A DNA stretch of 64,000 nt from Bacteroidales bacterium UBA3743 (GCA_002371265.1 DFGT01000023.1:44510-108509), one strand, 5' to 3'. Counted from the first letter of the stretch, positions 8,562 to 18,185 are shown. A program made the numbers and translations. Notes: a model not told the origin generated them from the letters alone.

Positions 8562-11069
8562 ATGACTTCTGAAGATTTGAAGAATTATTGGGCCAACTTT
8601 ATGGTTGCGTTCAAGAAATACTGGGGCATCTTTTCTGTTGTGTTCAAAAAATACTGGACAATTTTTAAAGATGCTTTCAAAAGTAAATGGTATGTTAAGG
8701 TCCTTACAGCAATTGCGTCGCTGATATTGCTGATTTTCCTATTTATTAAAGCTGTCGACGTGAATTTCCTATGGATGTTTGGTGAATCTCCATCTACGGA
8801 GGTGCTTGCCAACCCTAATTCTGTGGAGGCTTCCGAAATTTATAGCGACGACGGTGTGCTTATCGGAAAGTACTTCACTGAAAACCGTTCTTCCGTAGAA
8901 ATCGAAGATATTTCTGATGAATTGCTGATCACGCTTGTCCACACTGAGGATGAACGTTTCTTCGAACATCACGGTGTCGACTATTCTGGTCTGCTTGGTG
9001 CTTTCAAGGACGCTTTGCTAGGTAATGCCCGTGGTGCAAGCACAATCACCCAACAGCTTGCTAAGAATCTGTTTAAGATGCGTTCTACATATAATAATGG
9101 CATCTTATGCAAGGTACCCGGGGTAAAGACTCTGATTATCAAGGTGAAAGAGTGGAATGCCGCTAAACGTATTGAGGAAAGATTCACAAAATTGGAGATT
9201 CTTAAGATGTATCTCAACACTGTCTATTTCGGATCCAACGCTTACGGAATCAAAGCTGCCGCAAAGACTTACTTCAACACGACACCAAAAAAGCTTAACT
9301 GGGAACAGTCGGCTTGCATCATCGGTCTGCTGAAAGCCACAACTTATTATAATCCTGTCCGTAATCCGGAAAACAATGAACGTCGACGCAGAATCATCAT
9401 CAACAATCTTGTCTCTCACAAGATGATCACTCAGGAGCAGTGTGATTCTATCCTGGCTGTGCCTTTCTCTCTGAACTTCAAGTCGGAATCCAATCTCGAC
9501 GGAATCGCCCTATATTTCCGTGACGCGGTGAGCAATGAGCTTCAGGAATGGTGCGACGAGAATAATGTGAACCTCTATACTGACGGTCTGAAAATCTACA
9601 CATCCATCGACTCTCGTATGCAACGTTATGCTGAGCAGGCAGTATCGAAGCAAATGGAGGAAAACCAGAAACGTTTCTTCAAAAACTGGGGAAAGCAAAA
9701 CCCTTGGCGTGACCGAAACAAAAAAGAGATGACCACCTTCATCGACGAGACTATCCGCAAAACATCTCTTTACAAATCTTTGTCAAAAAAATACGACGGA
9801 AACAAAGATTCAATATATGCCTGCCTTAACAAGCCTCACAAAATGAAGATTTTCAGCTATAAGTCTGGAGTGAAAGACACTGTGATGAGCAGTCTCGACT
9901 CTCTCCGCCACATGGTGAAATTCCTACATTGCGGTTTCGTGGCTATCGAACCTCAGACAGGTCTGGTGAAAGCGTGGGTTGGCGACGTGGATTACAACTA
10001 TTGGCAATACGATAAAGTGCTTGCCAAACGTCAGCCAGGATCAACATTCAAACTGTTCGTCTATACCCAGGCAATCAGGAAAGGAATGTCTCCTTGCGAC
10101 CTACGCACAGACTCAATCACATCATGGATGACCGAGGAAGATGGAAAACCTGTGCTTTGGCAGCCGCAGAATGCCAACGGTATTTTTTCAGGAGAACAGC
10201 TGACACTTAAAACAGCTATGGCTCGCTCTATCAACAGTATAGCCGTACAGCTGAATAAAGAACTCGGCCCAGAGAATGTGGTGGATCTGGCACACAAGAT
10301 GGGTGTGGCAAGTCCGGTGCGACCTATTCCGTCGGTATGCCTTGGTACGGAAGACGTGTCACTTTTGGAAATGGTGTCAGCCTACTCCACTATCCCAAAT
10401 GAAGGTGTACACATGAAACCAAGAATCGTAACTCGCATCGAAGACAAGGACGGCAACGTCATCTATAAGAATGAGCCAAAGGGTGAGAAAGTGCTTGATT
10501 ACGAAGAGGCATTCTTGGTTCGCGAGATGCTTCGTGAAGGATTGACCGATGAACGCGGAACCTCCCGTCGCCTTTGGAATTACAAGATCCATGGAGCCAC
10601 AGATTTCGGAGGAAAAACAGGAAGCACATCCAACTATTCCGACGCATGGTATATGGGAATATCTCCAAAACTTGTGGCAGGAGCATGGGTAGGAGGCGAA
10701 TACCGCTGCATACATTTCAAGGACGGAGAGCAAGGACAAGGAAGCGCATCGGCACTGCCAATCTTCGGAGCCTTCATGGAGAAAGTGATGAACGACAAGA
10801 AATTGGCACGCTACCGTGGCAGATTCGGTGAGCCAAAACAGACTATCTCCCGCACTTACGACTGCACTGAAGTGTTAGAAGAATTAGAAGAAGAAGAGGC
10901 AAAGAATGAAGGAGCGAGAGGATTCTTCCGCCGACTGTTCGGACGCGACAAACAGGAAAATGTAAGACCAGATTCCATCAAAATTGATGTCAAGAGCCGC
11001 AGAGAATTGCGTCAGGAACGACGTGAGATGAGACGCGAAGAGAGAAAACGCAGAAGAAACAGAGATTGA
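8562..11069 (+). CDS. mrcA: Class A penicillin-binding protein 1A (transglycosylase/transpeptidase)
   Basis: Bifunctional peptidoglycan synthase at the inner membrane. A cytoplasmic N-terminus is followed by one membrane segment (about residues 47-65). The GT51 domain spans ~100-290, with EDERFFEHHGVD (catalytic Glu), RGASTITQQLAKN and later KxLEIYLN-like motifs. The transpeptidase domain spans ~430-760, with the SxxK nucleophile in KRQPGSTFKLF, SxN in SINSIA and KTG in GKTGSTSNYSDAWY. The C-terminus is a basic/acidic tail rich in Arg and Glu. The N-terminus is odd: residues ~9-40 contain three imperfect copies of a ~14-residue FKKYW unit before the membrane anchor. Length 835 aa is normal for Bacteroidota PBP1A. 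Confidence 0.95.
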   Translation: MTSEDLKNYWANFMVAFKKYWGIFSVVFKKYWTIFKDAFKSKWYVKVLTAIASLILLIFLFIKAVDVNFLWMFGESPSTEVLANPNSVEASEIYSDDGVLIGKYFTENRSSVEIEDISDELLITLVHTEDERFFEHHGVDYSGLLGAFKDALLGNARGASTITQQLAKNLFKMRSTYNNGILCKVPGVKTLIIKVKEWNAAKRIEERFTKLEILKMYLNTVYFGSNAYGIKAAAKTYFNTTPKKLNWEQSACIIGLLKATTYYNPVRNPENNERRRRIIINNLVSHKMITQEQCDSILAVPFSLNFKSESNLDGIALYFRDAVSNELQEWCDENNVNLYTDGLKIYTSIDSRMQRYAEQAVSKQMEENQKRFFKNWGKQNPWRDRNKKEMTTFIDETIRKTSLYKSLSKKYDGNKDSIYACLNKPHKMKIFSYKSGVKDTVMSSLDSLRHMVKFLHCGFVAIEPQTGLVKAWVGDVDYNYWQYDKVLAKRQPGSTFKLFVYTQAIRKGMSPCDLRTDSITSWMTEEDGKPVLWQPQNANGIFSGEQLTLKTAMARSINSIAVQLNKELGPENVVDLAHKMGVASPVRPIPSVCLGTEDVSLLEMVSAYSTIPNEGVHMKPRIVTRIEDKDGNVIYKNEPKGEKVLDYEEAFLVREMLREGLTDERGTSRRLWNYKIHGATDFGGKTGSTSNYSDAWYMGISPKLVAGAWVGGEYRCIHFKDGEQGQGSASALPIFGAFMEKVMNDKKLARYRGRFGEPKQTISRTYDCTEVLEELEEEEAKNEGARGFFRRLFGRDKQENVRPDSIKIDVKSRRELRQERREMRREERKRRRNRD

Positions 11070-11105
11070 ATCAATGTTGAATTTATAAATGCGAAATGCA
11101 AAATG

Positions 11106-11600
11106 GCGTCAGGAAGACGCTATCTCTGTAACCGCATGCACCGAACGCAGTTGTGCTTGCAGATGGCACATGCAGATACGCCCCGCGTCTGGAAGACGCT
11201 ATCTCTGTAACCGCATGCACCGAACGCAGTTGTGCTTGCGGATGGCACATGCAAATACGCCCACGCGTCTGGAAGACGCTATCTCTGTAACCGCATGCAC
11301 CGAACGCAGTTGTGCTTGCGGATGGCACATGCAGATATGCCTCGCGTCTGGAAGACGCTATCTCTGTAACCGCATGCACCGAACGCAGTGGTGCTTGCGG
11401 ATTATGACACAAGCGGATAACACATGCCGATATGCCCCACGCGTCAGGAAGACGCTATCTCTGTAACCGCATGCACCGAACGCAGTTGTGCTTGCGGTTT
11501 ATGACACAAGCAGATAACACATGCAGATATGCTCCCCCGCGTCTGGAAGACGCTATCTCTGTAACCGCATGCACCGAACGCAGTAATACTTTGCGGATTA
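11106..11600 (+). repeat. Cluster of six REP-like double-hairpin repeat units
   Basis: Units start at 11106, 11185, 11265, 11344, 11441 and 11539 (79, 80, 79, 97 and 98 bp apart). Each opens with the hairpin GCGTCTGGAAGACGC (stem GCGTCT/AGACGC), then TATCTCTGTAA, then a second hairpin with stem CCGCATGCAC / GTGCTTGCGG and loop CGAACGCAGTT. Tails between units vary. Open frames exist on both strands but reflect the repeat itself. The same family recurs at 24663-24834, 26088-26232 and 63640-64000. Confidence 0.85.
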
Positions 11601-11699
11601 TGATAAAATGTTAAACCTTTAAGAATTTATGTTTAGTCACAAATCAACTACGTTAAAACGTTATGGGAAAAATGTGAATGAGTGCAAATGAGTGTTTCA

Positions 11700-11707
11700 T
11701 ACCTTTG
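11700..11707 (+). promoter_or_regulatory. -7 box for the GH5 gene
   Basis: TACCTTTG, 34 nt before the ATG at 11741. Confidence 0.5.
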
Positions 11708-11740
11708 CTATCGTTATTCTAAAACTAAAACAACAATAGC

Positions 11741-13141
11741 ATGAAACACTTAGCAAATGTATTAAAGACTGCATTATCTGTAGCAGCATTCTTTTGCTTA
11801 GCAACAAACACAGCATTCGCAGGAAACTTATCTGGCAAGTCGGCAAATGAACTTGCCAAGATGATCCGTGTGGGTTGGAACCTAGGAAACTCACTTGACG
11901 CAACAGGTCAGGGAGCAAACGCAGAAACTAGCTGGGGCAATCCACGCACCACAAAACAGATGTTCGACAAGGTTAAGGAGGCTGGATTCAACGCTGTCCG
12001 TATACCTGTGTCGTGGAGCACTCACGTCTCTAATAATGGCCAATATCAGTTTGCTATCGACGGCCAGTGGATGGCAAGAGTGAAAGAAGTTGTCAACTAT
12101 GCCTACGACAACGGTATGTTTGTGATCATCAACATCCACCACGACAACGACCAGTGGCATATGTTCCCTTCTAATCAGTATCTCAACCAATCAAAAAAGT
12201 ATGTCACAGATATATGGACTCAAGTGGCTAAGGAGTTTGCCGATTATGATCAGCACTTGATTTTCGAAACAATCAACGAACCTCGTGTTGTAGGAGATCC
12301 AAACGAATGGTATTTCGATCCATCCAATCCAACGGCATCTGTCAGTGAGGCAATTGGATGTATCAACCAGATCAACCAAGCCGCAGTAGATGCGATCCGT
12401 AATGCAGGAGGCAACAATATGGACAGATTGGTAGGATGTCCAGGTTATGTTGGTTCTATCGATGGTGTGACTACAAATAATTTTAGAGCTCCTAACGATA
12501 AGGCTCAGAATAGACTTTGGATTTCTGTCCACGCTTACACACCATATGACTTTTGTATGAACCCATCTATACAAAACCACTCTTGGGATCAAAAGTTCTA
12601 CTACGATATCCAGTGGCTTTACAATTCAATAAGAGACAAAGTAATGTCGAAAGGATATCCTGTTTATATTGGAGAAACTTCATCTTCTAACTACCACAAT
12701 GTGGAGGATCGTAAACAATGGGAAAGATGTTTCTTTGGATTCTCTAAAGAATACGGAGTACCTTGCTTCTTATGGGACAACAACCAGGAATTCAACCAGA
12801 AAGATGGAGCAGAAAGCCACGGATATTTGAACCGTAATTCACTTCAATGGTATGAGCCATCGCTTATCCAGACTATCATGGAGACGTTGGGCTATGATCC
12901 GTCTTCTGTAAAAGATGAGATCGCAAACGAATGGAACGCTTACGCAGAAGGCAAGACAGTTCGAATCAAATCAAATGTCGAGATCAAGAATGTAGACGTG
13001 ATTTCTATCAACGGAGCCAAAATCGCAAGTCTAGTTTCAGGAGGAAACGAGTGTTCTGTAGACGTGAATCATAACGGAGTTTACATCGTTGTGATCAGCA
13101 CAGAAAATGGAAAATCAGTAAAGAAAATCATTATCAAATAA
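11741..13141 (+). CDS. Secreted GH5 endoglucanase (cellulase) with T9SS type A sorting domain
   Basis: A secreted beta-glucanase, probably acting on cellulose or related beta-1,4-glucans. It has a signal peptide (residues 1-27, ending AFAG) and then a single GH5 catalytic domain (~30-385). Family hallmarks are GWNLGNSLDA, INIHHDN, the acid/base Glu in FETINEPR, HAYTPYDF, and the nucleophile Glu in YIGETSSS. The last ~60 residues form a T9SS type A sorting domain (VDVISINGAKIASL...GVYIVVIST...KKIIIK), so the enzyme should be surface-displayed. There is no separate carbohydrate-binding module. The gene is monocistronic, between its own promoter box and a strong terminator. Confidence 0.92.
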   Translation: MKHLANVLKTALSVAAFFCLATNTAFAGNLSGKSANELAKMIRVGWNLGNSLDATGQGANAETSWGNPRTTKQMFDKVKEAGFNAVRIPVSWSTHVSNNGQYQFAIDGQWMARVKEVVNYAYDNGMFVIINIHHDNDQWHMFPSNQYLNQSKKYVTDIWTQVAKEFADYDQHLIFETINEPRVVGDPNEWYFDPSNPTASVSEAIGCINQINQAAVDAIRNAGGNNMDRLVGCPGYVGSIDGVTTNNFRAPNDKAQNRLWISVHAYTPYDFCMNPSIQNHSWDQKFYYDIQWLYNSIRDKVMSKGYPVYIGETSSSNYHNVEDRKQWERCFFGFSKEYGVPCFLWDNNQEFNQKDGAESHGYLNRNSLQWYEPSLIQTIMETLGYDPSSVKDEIANEWNAYAEGKTVRIKSNVEIKNVDVISINGAKIASLVSGGNECSVDVNHNGVYIVVISTENGKSVKKIIIK

Positions 13142-13162
13142 ATACTATCCTTACTAAATGCG

Positions 13163-13198
13163 GAGGGGAGATGATGTGAAGCATCTCCCCTCTTTTTA
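13163..13198 (+). terminator. Intrinsic terminator of the GH5 gene
   Basis: Perfect 11-bp stem GAGGGGAGATG / CATCTCCCCTC followed by TTTTT. Confidence 0.9.
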
Positions 13199-13218
13199 TT
13201 GTAATAGTAAGTGAAAAA

Positions 13219-13731
13219 TCAATCGTCGTGATGGTGAAGATGATGAGAACCACCGCCTCCAGAGTAAGGTTTGTTCATTTCTTCCTTAAATGCTTCAATA
13301 AGTTCTTCTTTAGTAGGGAGAAGCGGTCCTTCTTCTTCCTCAACTTCATCAACGATACTTTTAAAAACTTCTAACTGTTGTTTTCTAATTTCATTTAATG
13401 AATCTAGACGTTTTGCTTTGTCTGAATATGATTCTGACACTTCATTAATCTTAGATTCTGTAACTTCTATAGCAAGAGCCAAAGCTCCAATTTTTTTGAG
13501 AATTTCACTCTTATCCACATCCACATCCACAGGAACAGGTATCGCTTCAACTTCATTAGGTAGACTCTTTCCTTTCTTGCAAGTGCAGCATTTGCAACAA
13601 GTCACATTAAGAGAATCACATCCACATGCACACTTATCTTTGTTGATTAATTTATCTGCTTCTGATAGATAAGAACATGAAGACATACCTACTCCTAATA
13701 GAGATACAAAAGCAATAAAAAACTTTCTCAT
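13219..13731 (-). CDS. Cys-cluster and His-tail lipoprotein, putative metal binder
   Basis: A 170-residue predicted lipoprotein: signal sequence with a lipobox-like GMSSC (lipidated Cys19). Residues 34-51 hold eight Cys in 18 positions (C34, C36, C38, C45, C46, C48, C49, C51), like a metallothionein knuckle. A PVPVDVDVDK stretch follows, then a helical coiled-coil segment (~75-145) and a Gly4 linker ending in SHHLHHHDD (five His). I do not recognise a family. Thiolate and imidazole clusters at the two ends of a lipid-anchored helix suggest metal (Zn, Cu, Cd or Ni) binding in the periplasm; this is inference only. No metal transporter lies next to it. It is convergent with the GH5 gene. Confidence 0.75.
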   Translation of the reverse strand: MRKFFIAFVSLLGVGMSSCSYLSEADKLINKDKCACGCDSLNVTCCKCCTCKKGKSLPNEVEAIPVPVDVDVDKSEILKKIGALALAIEVTESKINEVSESYSDKAKRLDSLNEIRKQQLEVFKSIVDEVEEEEGPLLPTKEELIEAFKEEMNKPYSGGGGSHHLHHHDD

Positions 13732-13862
13732 TTTATAAAATTATATTGTTATTTTGAATATTCTTATTTTACCCAGTCAAATAAGAAAAAAAATCAAAAA
13801 CATCAAAAAACTGTCGAATGGCATATTTTTGTAAGCAGATATCAACAATTCGCATAGAATTA

Positions 13863-14657
13863 TCAACATTTCAGCTTACTCGCCCACCCTTGGTTCAACA
13901 GCATCTCCATTGCCGCCTCATAACCAATCTTGTAGATTTCGTCTGCTTTATCTGTTCCAAACATGCCATATTTGCATGCTTTCTCAGTATTGATTATCAT
14001 ATCACAGACAGCCTTCTCCGACTCTGTGCTGCTTCCATTTATCACGAGGTCGAACACACGGTTGGACACTGATGCTATTCCCGTCGTCACCTCTTGATGG
14101 CATATTGGATTGACATGAATTCCCACCAAATGTTCACAATCTTCTCGCAATACTGTAGCCGCAATGTTGCTCATTATTCCACCGTCGATATATAATTTTC
14201 CGTCGATCTTAACCGGATTAAACAACAATGGCACACTGGATGAGGCTATAAGCGGCTCGATAAGTTCACCTGAAGAAAAATATGCCGTGTGCCCCTCTAT
14301 CAAATCTGTGGCAGAAACAACAATAGGTATATTCAAATCCTCAAACGTGCGTGAACGCATCATATTCTTCAATTTCTCCTTAAAAGGACGGACAGCGGTC
14401 AATCCACCACCCTTACCCTTAAAAATATTGAAATTGAAGTCGACCATATCAAAAAACTTCGCTTTCTTGAAAAAAGCAAGGATTTGCTCCACAGAATTTC
14501 CATCCGCATACAATGCGGCGATGAGAGATCCTGCGCTCACTCCCGACATCACGTTTATCTCGATGTCATTCTCCTCGAATGCCTTTATTGCACCCAAGTG
14601 AGCGAGACCCTTTACTGAGCCTCCGCTTAATGCCAAACCAACTTTATACTTCCTCAT
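13863..14657 (-). CDS. Patatin-like phospholipase
   Basis: A cytoplasmic 264-aa serine acyl-hydrolase of the bacterial patatin/RssA type. The oxyanion-hole glycines are in ALSGGSVKGLAHLGAI near the N-terminus. The nucleophile elbow is GVSAGS (about residue 41) and the catalytic Asp is in IDGGIMSN (about residue 158), giving the Ser-Asp dyad. No signal peptide or membrane segment is visible. It sits 50 nt downstream of a carboxylesterase gene on the same strand, so the two lipid/ester hydrolases are possibly co-transcribed. The physiological substrate is unknown. Confidence 0.88.
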   Translation of the reverse strand: MRKYKVGLALSGGSVKGLAHLGAIKAFEENDIEINVMSGVSAGSLIAALYADGNSVEQILAFFKKAKFFDMVDFNFNIFKGKGGGLTAVRPFKEKLKNMMRSRTFEDLNIPIVVSATDLIEGHTAYFSSGELIEPLIASSSVPLLFNPVKIDGKLYIDGGIMSNIAATVLREDCEHLVGIHVNPICHQEVTTGIASVSNRVFDLVINGSSTESEKAVCDMIINTEKACKYGMFGTDKADEIYKIGYEAAMEMLLNQGWASKLKC

Positions 14658-14707
14658 ACCCTATCTCTAAACTCTAACCTAAAATAAATTCTCCGCTGTA
14701 AAAGTGG

Positions 14708-16228
14708 TTATTTTCTAACAAAAAAATGTCGTTCTCCTTGAAGCTTCTGCATCGTCTCAACATCCTGATCTTTTATGCAAGAATCCGTTTTTCCGAAATT
14801 CATGCAGTTTCTATCTGTCGACGTGTATTTACTCCACACCACATCCATAGGATGATCACCATCGTTGGCATAGTTAGGATTTCCACTCCAAATGAAATTA
14901 CCCCAGTATTTACGCATTCGTTTGCCCACTGCTGCAGCTGTAGTTTGATCTCCCAAATACAACGGCATTCTGAACCACGGCTTCATATTTCCGAATAGAA
15001 GAGGCAACTCCGCAACATGGCATGCCCCCCAACCGAACAAACGAAAGATTACAGGAGCATAGTTGAACTGATATACATAGACGGGATGGTTGACCGAAAT
15101 TGCATCCGCAACATTGTATTTCTGGACCTTATACATGATATCTCCGGCAATGTCGCAGAAATCACGTGTCTTAGGATTCTGTGAGTATGCGTCAATAACC
15201 TTCTGACGATATTCTTCCGAAAAACTTGGGAATATTCTCTTCAGCACCTCGTCTCGTTTGAAGCCTTTCATAACGCGACCAAACACTCTTGCCTCATTGG
15301 CATTGGAACCAATCAAAATTGGCTTCCCTAAATCAGCGAATGATGATGTCGACGGAAATTCTTTTAAATATTCGCCATCCACAACTGGGTTGACGCTGCA
15401 AATTCCGAATTTTTTCTCTCTTACGTAAGCGTCAATGGATTTGATCACTTTTGTAAGCTGTTTATAGTCGTATTTATTGATCTCATCAATATTGGTGACC
15501 CCTGCTAATTCCAAATATTTCTTAGCAATTTCAGTGGCCTCCTCCGGAGTGTAGAAGGACTCCAAACATGCACTTTGGGAAATAACTTTGTGGAATAGAT
15601 CCTTGGCCGACGGCACACACATCATTGCAACGGCAAGAGCAGCTCCAGCCGACTCGCCCCACAATGTCACATTATTTACATCTCCACCATAGCTGTCGAT
15701 ATTGCGTCTCACCCAACGCAATGCCATCTCACAATCCTTAAGCCCAAGATTTGATTCAAACTTGTCTGATATACCAGTCAGATACAAGAATCCATGCAGT
15801 CCGAGACGGTAATTTATTGTGACTACAATACAACTGTTCTCTACCGCAAACGTCTCTGCATCATACAAACCTCGTTTTCCATGCTTCACCACAGTACCCC
15901 TGCATCCCCCATGCACATACGAACCGCCAAACAACCATACCACAACTGGAAGTTTGATACCAAGCGATACGCATTTAGGAACATATACATTCAGATACAG
16001 ACAATCTTCACTGCACCCAAAATACATAGGATGCTGGATAGGATCGTTGGCAAACTTAGTTGCGTCAAGTTCACCAAACCATTCTAGCTTCTCAATCGGA
16101 GCCTTAAATTGTAGATTTCCTACAGGAGCTTCAGCATAAGGCACGCCAAGATATTTCATGCAAGAATCTTTTAAGCGGCCTTTCACTTTGCCTTGTGGTG
16201 TTATAAGTACAAAATTATCCATAATCAC
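14708..16228 (-). CDS. Type B carboxylesterase
   Basis: A 506-residue alpha/beta-hydrolase of the COesterase (type B) family. It has the N-terminal GxYLGVPYAEAPVGxLRF-type region, SEDCLYLNVY, the oxyanion loop VWLFGGSYVHGG, the catalytic Ser in WGESAGAAL, and the catalytic His in ACHVAELPLLFG near the C-terminus. There is no signal peptide at either possible start (16228 or the ATG two codons later), so it is predicted to be cytoplasmic, unlike many secreted members. It lies 15 nt downstream of the SpoU methyltransferase gene on the same strand. The substrate may be a short acyl or aromatic ester and cannot be set from the sequence. Confidence 0.88.
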   Translation of the reverse strand: MIMDNFVLITPQGKVKGRLKDSCMKYLGVPYAEAPVGNLQFKAPIEKLEWFGELDATKFANDPIQHPMYFGCSEDCLYLNVYVPKCVSLGIKLPVVVWLFGGSYVHGGCRGTVVKHGKRGLYDAETFAVENSCIVVTINYRLGLHGFLYLTGISDKFESNLGLKDCEMALRWVRRNIDSYGGDVNNVTLWGESAGAALAVAMMCVPSAKDLFHKVISQSACLESFYTPEEATEIAKKYLELAGVTNIDEINKYDYKQLTKVIKSIDAYVREKKFGICSVNPVVDGEYLKEFPSTSSFADLGKPILIGSNANEARVFGRVMKGFKRDEVLKRIFPSFSEEYRQKVIDAYSQNPKTRDFCDIAGDIMYKVQKYNVADAISVNHPVYVYQFNYAPVIFRLFGWGACHVAELPLLFGNMKPWFRMPLYLGDQTTAAAVGKRMRKYWGNFIWSGNPNYANDGDHPMDVVWSKYTSTDRNCMNFGKTDSCIKDQDVETMQKLQGERHFFVRK

Positions 16229-16243
16229 TGTAATATTTTAGGT

Positions 16244-16999
16244 TTATCTGCGACGGAATTCCGCACAGACAATCGCTGTAGCTACCGACACATTCAACGA
16301 TTCTGATGTCGGCACTCCAACAGGATAGTTAGGAATATATAGACGGTGGTCTGATATCTTGTCTATTTCCGGTGTCACTCCATTACCTTCGTTACCCATG
16401 ACAATGACTCCGTTTGATGTCAATTCCATCTCATACATGTTTTTTCCATCCAAAAAAGTGCCATAAATAGGCATCTTATATTTATCTTTCAATGTCTGCA
16501 AAGTAGACGGCAAGTCGACATAACTTACTGATACCCTTGCTATTGCACCCATTGTAGCCTGGATGGTTTTAGGATTATATACGTCAGCGGTCTGCTGTGA
16601 GCAAAGCACAGTGTTGATGCCAAACCAATCTGCGATTCTCAAGATAGTGCCGACATTTCCTGGATCCTGCACTCCGTCGAGAGCCAATACCAATGATTTT
16701 GAAATCGACGTGAAATCAAGTTTACGCTGAGGCATTTTCAACAGTGCCAACGCTTTTGGCGGTGACTGCAACTGCGTCATCTTTTCTATTTCAGCATGAG
16801 TCGCCATCTCGACATGAGTTTTTGTCAAAGTCTTGATTTCATCGTATGCCTCCTCCGTGGCACAAACAAACTCAGCCTCAAAATACGGAAGGATATCACG
16901 CAGAATCTTCACACCCTCTGCCAAAAACAGCTGATGCTCATCCCGCGTCTTCTTCTTTCCAAAAGAATAGACAAATTTTATCTGATTCTTTGAAATCAC
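16244..16999 (-). CDS. SpoU/TrmH-family RNA 2'-O-methyltransferase
   Basis: A 251-residue SPOUT methyltransferase that uses SAM to methylate a ribose 2'-OH in rRNA or tRNA. The N-terminal substrate-binding part (~1-95) begins SKNQIKFVYSFGKKKTRDEHQLFLAEG, typical of the RlmB-like branch. The C-terminal knot has motif 1 LDGVQDPGNVGTILRIADWFG (Asn/Arg), motif 2 VIVMGNEGNGV and motif 3 YIPNYPVGVPTSESLNVSVATAI. All catalytic and SAM-binding motifs are intact. The exact nucleotide target is unknown. It is probably the first gene of a minus-strand run with the esterase and patatin. Confidence 0.9.
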   Translation of the reverse strand: MISKNQIKFVYSFGKKKTRDEHQLFLAEGVKILRDILPYFEAEFVCATEEAYDEIKTLTKTHVEMATHAEIEKMTQLQSPPKALALLKMPQRKLDFTSISKSLVLALDGVQDPGNVGTILRIADWFGINTVLCSQQTADVYNPKTIQATMGAIARVSVSYVDLPSTLQTLKDKYKMPIYGTFLDGKNMYEMELTSNGVIVMGNEGNGVTPEIDKISDHRLYIPNYPVGVPTSESLNVSVATAIVCAEFRRR

Positions 17000-17062
17000 T
17001 TCCGAAACGTTTTTAATCTTATACCTTAGAAATAATGTGTAAAAGAGTTGTTAATCAGCATT

Positions 17063-17635
17063 CTACTCTACATTAATCAGACGGATATCATACAACATAG
17101 GAAGATATTGCAAATCTTTTGATGTATATCCACCCTCTAATGAAGAGCTATATTTATTACCGATCTTAAAAGACACTACAGCTTCACACTTTCCTCCCTT
17201 ATTCAAATACATCACAGACTCCTGGAATCCTGCACCATAAATATCCGAACTACTTCCAGTCAAAAATAATCTGACAGGATTAGGGGAATTCTTCTCTGTA
17301 GTGCTGTAGATCATCTGACCTTTCAAATCTTTGGCTGAATAACGGAAATATGCAGTAGCTGAAACTTTAGGTTTTGCAGCCGTTGTATCACCCAACGACA
17401 CCTGGTGATAGTAGAGGCCAGAAGACGTGCGGTAGAAAATCTTTCTATTGTTGGAATCCAACCATTCTCCAGAAACAGTCTCTGGTTTTTCATGCACAAT
17501 GACTGCATTTATATCCTTGAAATACTTGTCGATAGCCTCATTCTCTGCATCTACGTAATCAGCAAAAGTATCCGTTTTACAAGACCAAAACGACAATGAT
17601 GCCATCAAAAGTATAATCACGTTTTTCAACTTCAT
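17063..17635 (-). CDS. DUF4827 (FKBP-like) lipoprotein
   Basis: A 190-residue lipoprotein with the signal MKLKNVIILLMASLSFWSC (lipidated Cys19). The remainder resembles the Bacteroidales DUF4827 family, which has an FKBP-like fold. The visible AGFQESVMYLNKGGKCEAVV segment parallels the FKBP active-site loop, but conserved catalytic aromatics are only partly present. It follows the FKBP-type PPIase gene by 10 nt and NrnA beyond it, a gene order common in Bacteroidales, so these form one operon. It probably helps fold envelope proteins or has lost activity. Confidence 0.8.
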   Translation of the reverse strand: MKLKNVIILLMASLSFWSCKTDTFADYVDAENEAIDKYFKDINAVIVHEKPETVSGEWLDSNNRKIFYRTSSGLYYHQVSLGDTTAAKPKVSATAYFRYSAKDLKGQMIYSTTEKNSPNPVRLFLTGSSSDIYGAGFQESVMYLNKGGKCEAVVSFKIGNKYSSSLEGGYTSKDLQYLPMLYDIRLINVE

Positions 17636-17645
17636 ATCTTATATA

Positions 17646-18185
17646 TTATTTCTTTTGTATATCAACAACCATTAAAGTAATGCGGCAATAGATTGGTGTA
17701 CGAGAAGCTATACACTGCCCTTTTCCCACTATGCCATAAGCCAAATACGACGGAATGATAAACTCTCCCGTCTCTCCCTGATGAAGCATCAATACAGCCT
17801 CGTCCATACCTCTCGGAATGTCTCCCGTGCCGATAGTTACGATCTCCGTACGGTCTGTATAATTGCTGCAAAACTCCGCCGCATCAAATGCTCTCAACGA
17901 ATATGTAATTTTCACACCCTGCTGATTCTTTGCCTTTGCTCCACTTGGATTAGAAGCTAGAATCTTGTATCTGATTCCTATATTTGTTGTATCCAGATCA
18001 AGTTTCATAGAGTCGACATACTGGCGTATATACTCATTCTCAATATCCACCAGTCCTCGGTTTGCCTCCATTATATTGGCTTCTGTATAGTCGACAGGTT
18101 TCTTATTCATCGGCACTTGAGCTGGCTTCTCAGCACACGCGACACACAGACAGGCAAGTATAAAAAATACAATCTTCTTGATCAT
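17646..18185 (-). CDS. FKBP-type peptidyl-prolyl isomerase lipoprotein (GldI-like)
   Basis: A 179-aa lipoprotein (signal ending CLCVACAE; lipobox Cys at ~16 or 18) with an FKBP domain at about residues 80-178. The core reads GDIPRGMDEAVLMLHQGETGEFIIPSYLAYG, the usual FKBP hydrophobic pocket. FKBPs speed cis-trans isomerisation of prolyl bonds, here in exported proteins. The family includes GldI, a gliding/T9SS-associated lipoprotein of Bacteroidota. Its ATG overlaps the nrnA stop by 4 nt (ATGA), which shows translational coupling, and DUF4827 follows 10 nt downstream. Confidence 0.88.
   Translation of the reverse strand: MIKKIVFFILACLCVACAEKPAQVPMNKKPVDYTEANIMEANRGLVDIENEYIRQYVDSMKLDLDTTNIGIRYKILASNPSGAKAKNQQGVKITYSLRAFDAAEFCSNYTDRTEIVTIGTGDIPRGMDEAVLMLHQGETGEFIIPSYLAYGIVGKGQCIASRTPIYCRITLMVVDIQKK

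Noticed and set aside
11089..11614. Protein-coding ORFs on both strands (about 125, 109 and 60 aa)
   Set aside because: Each reading frame is a translation of the hairpin repeat itself, on both strands, with no start signal or homology.
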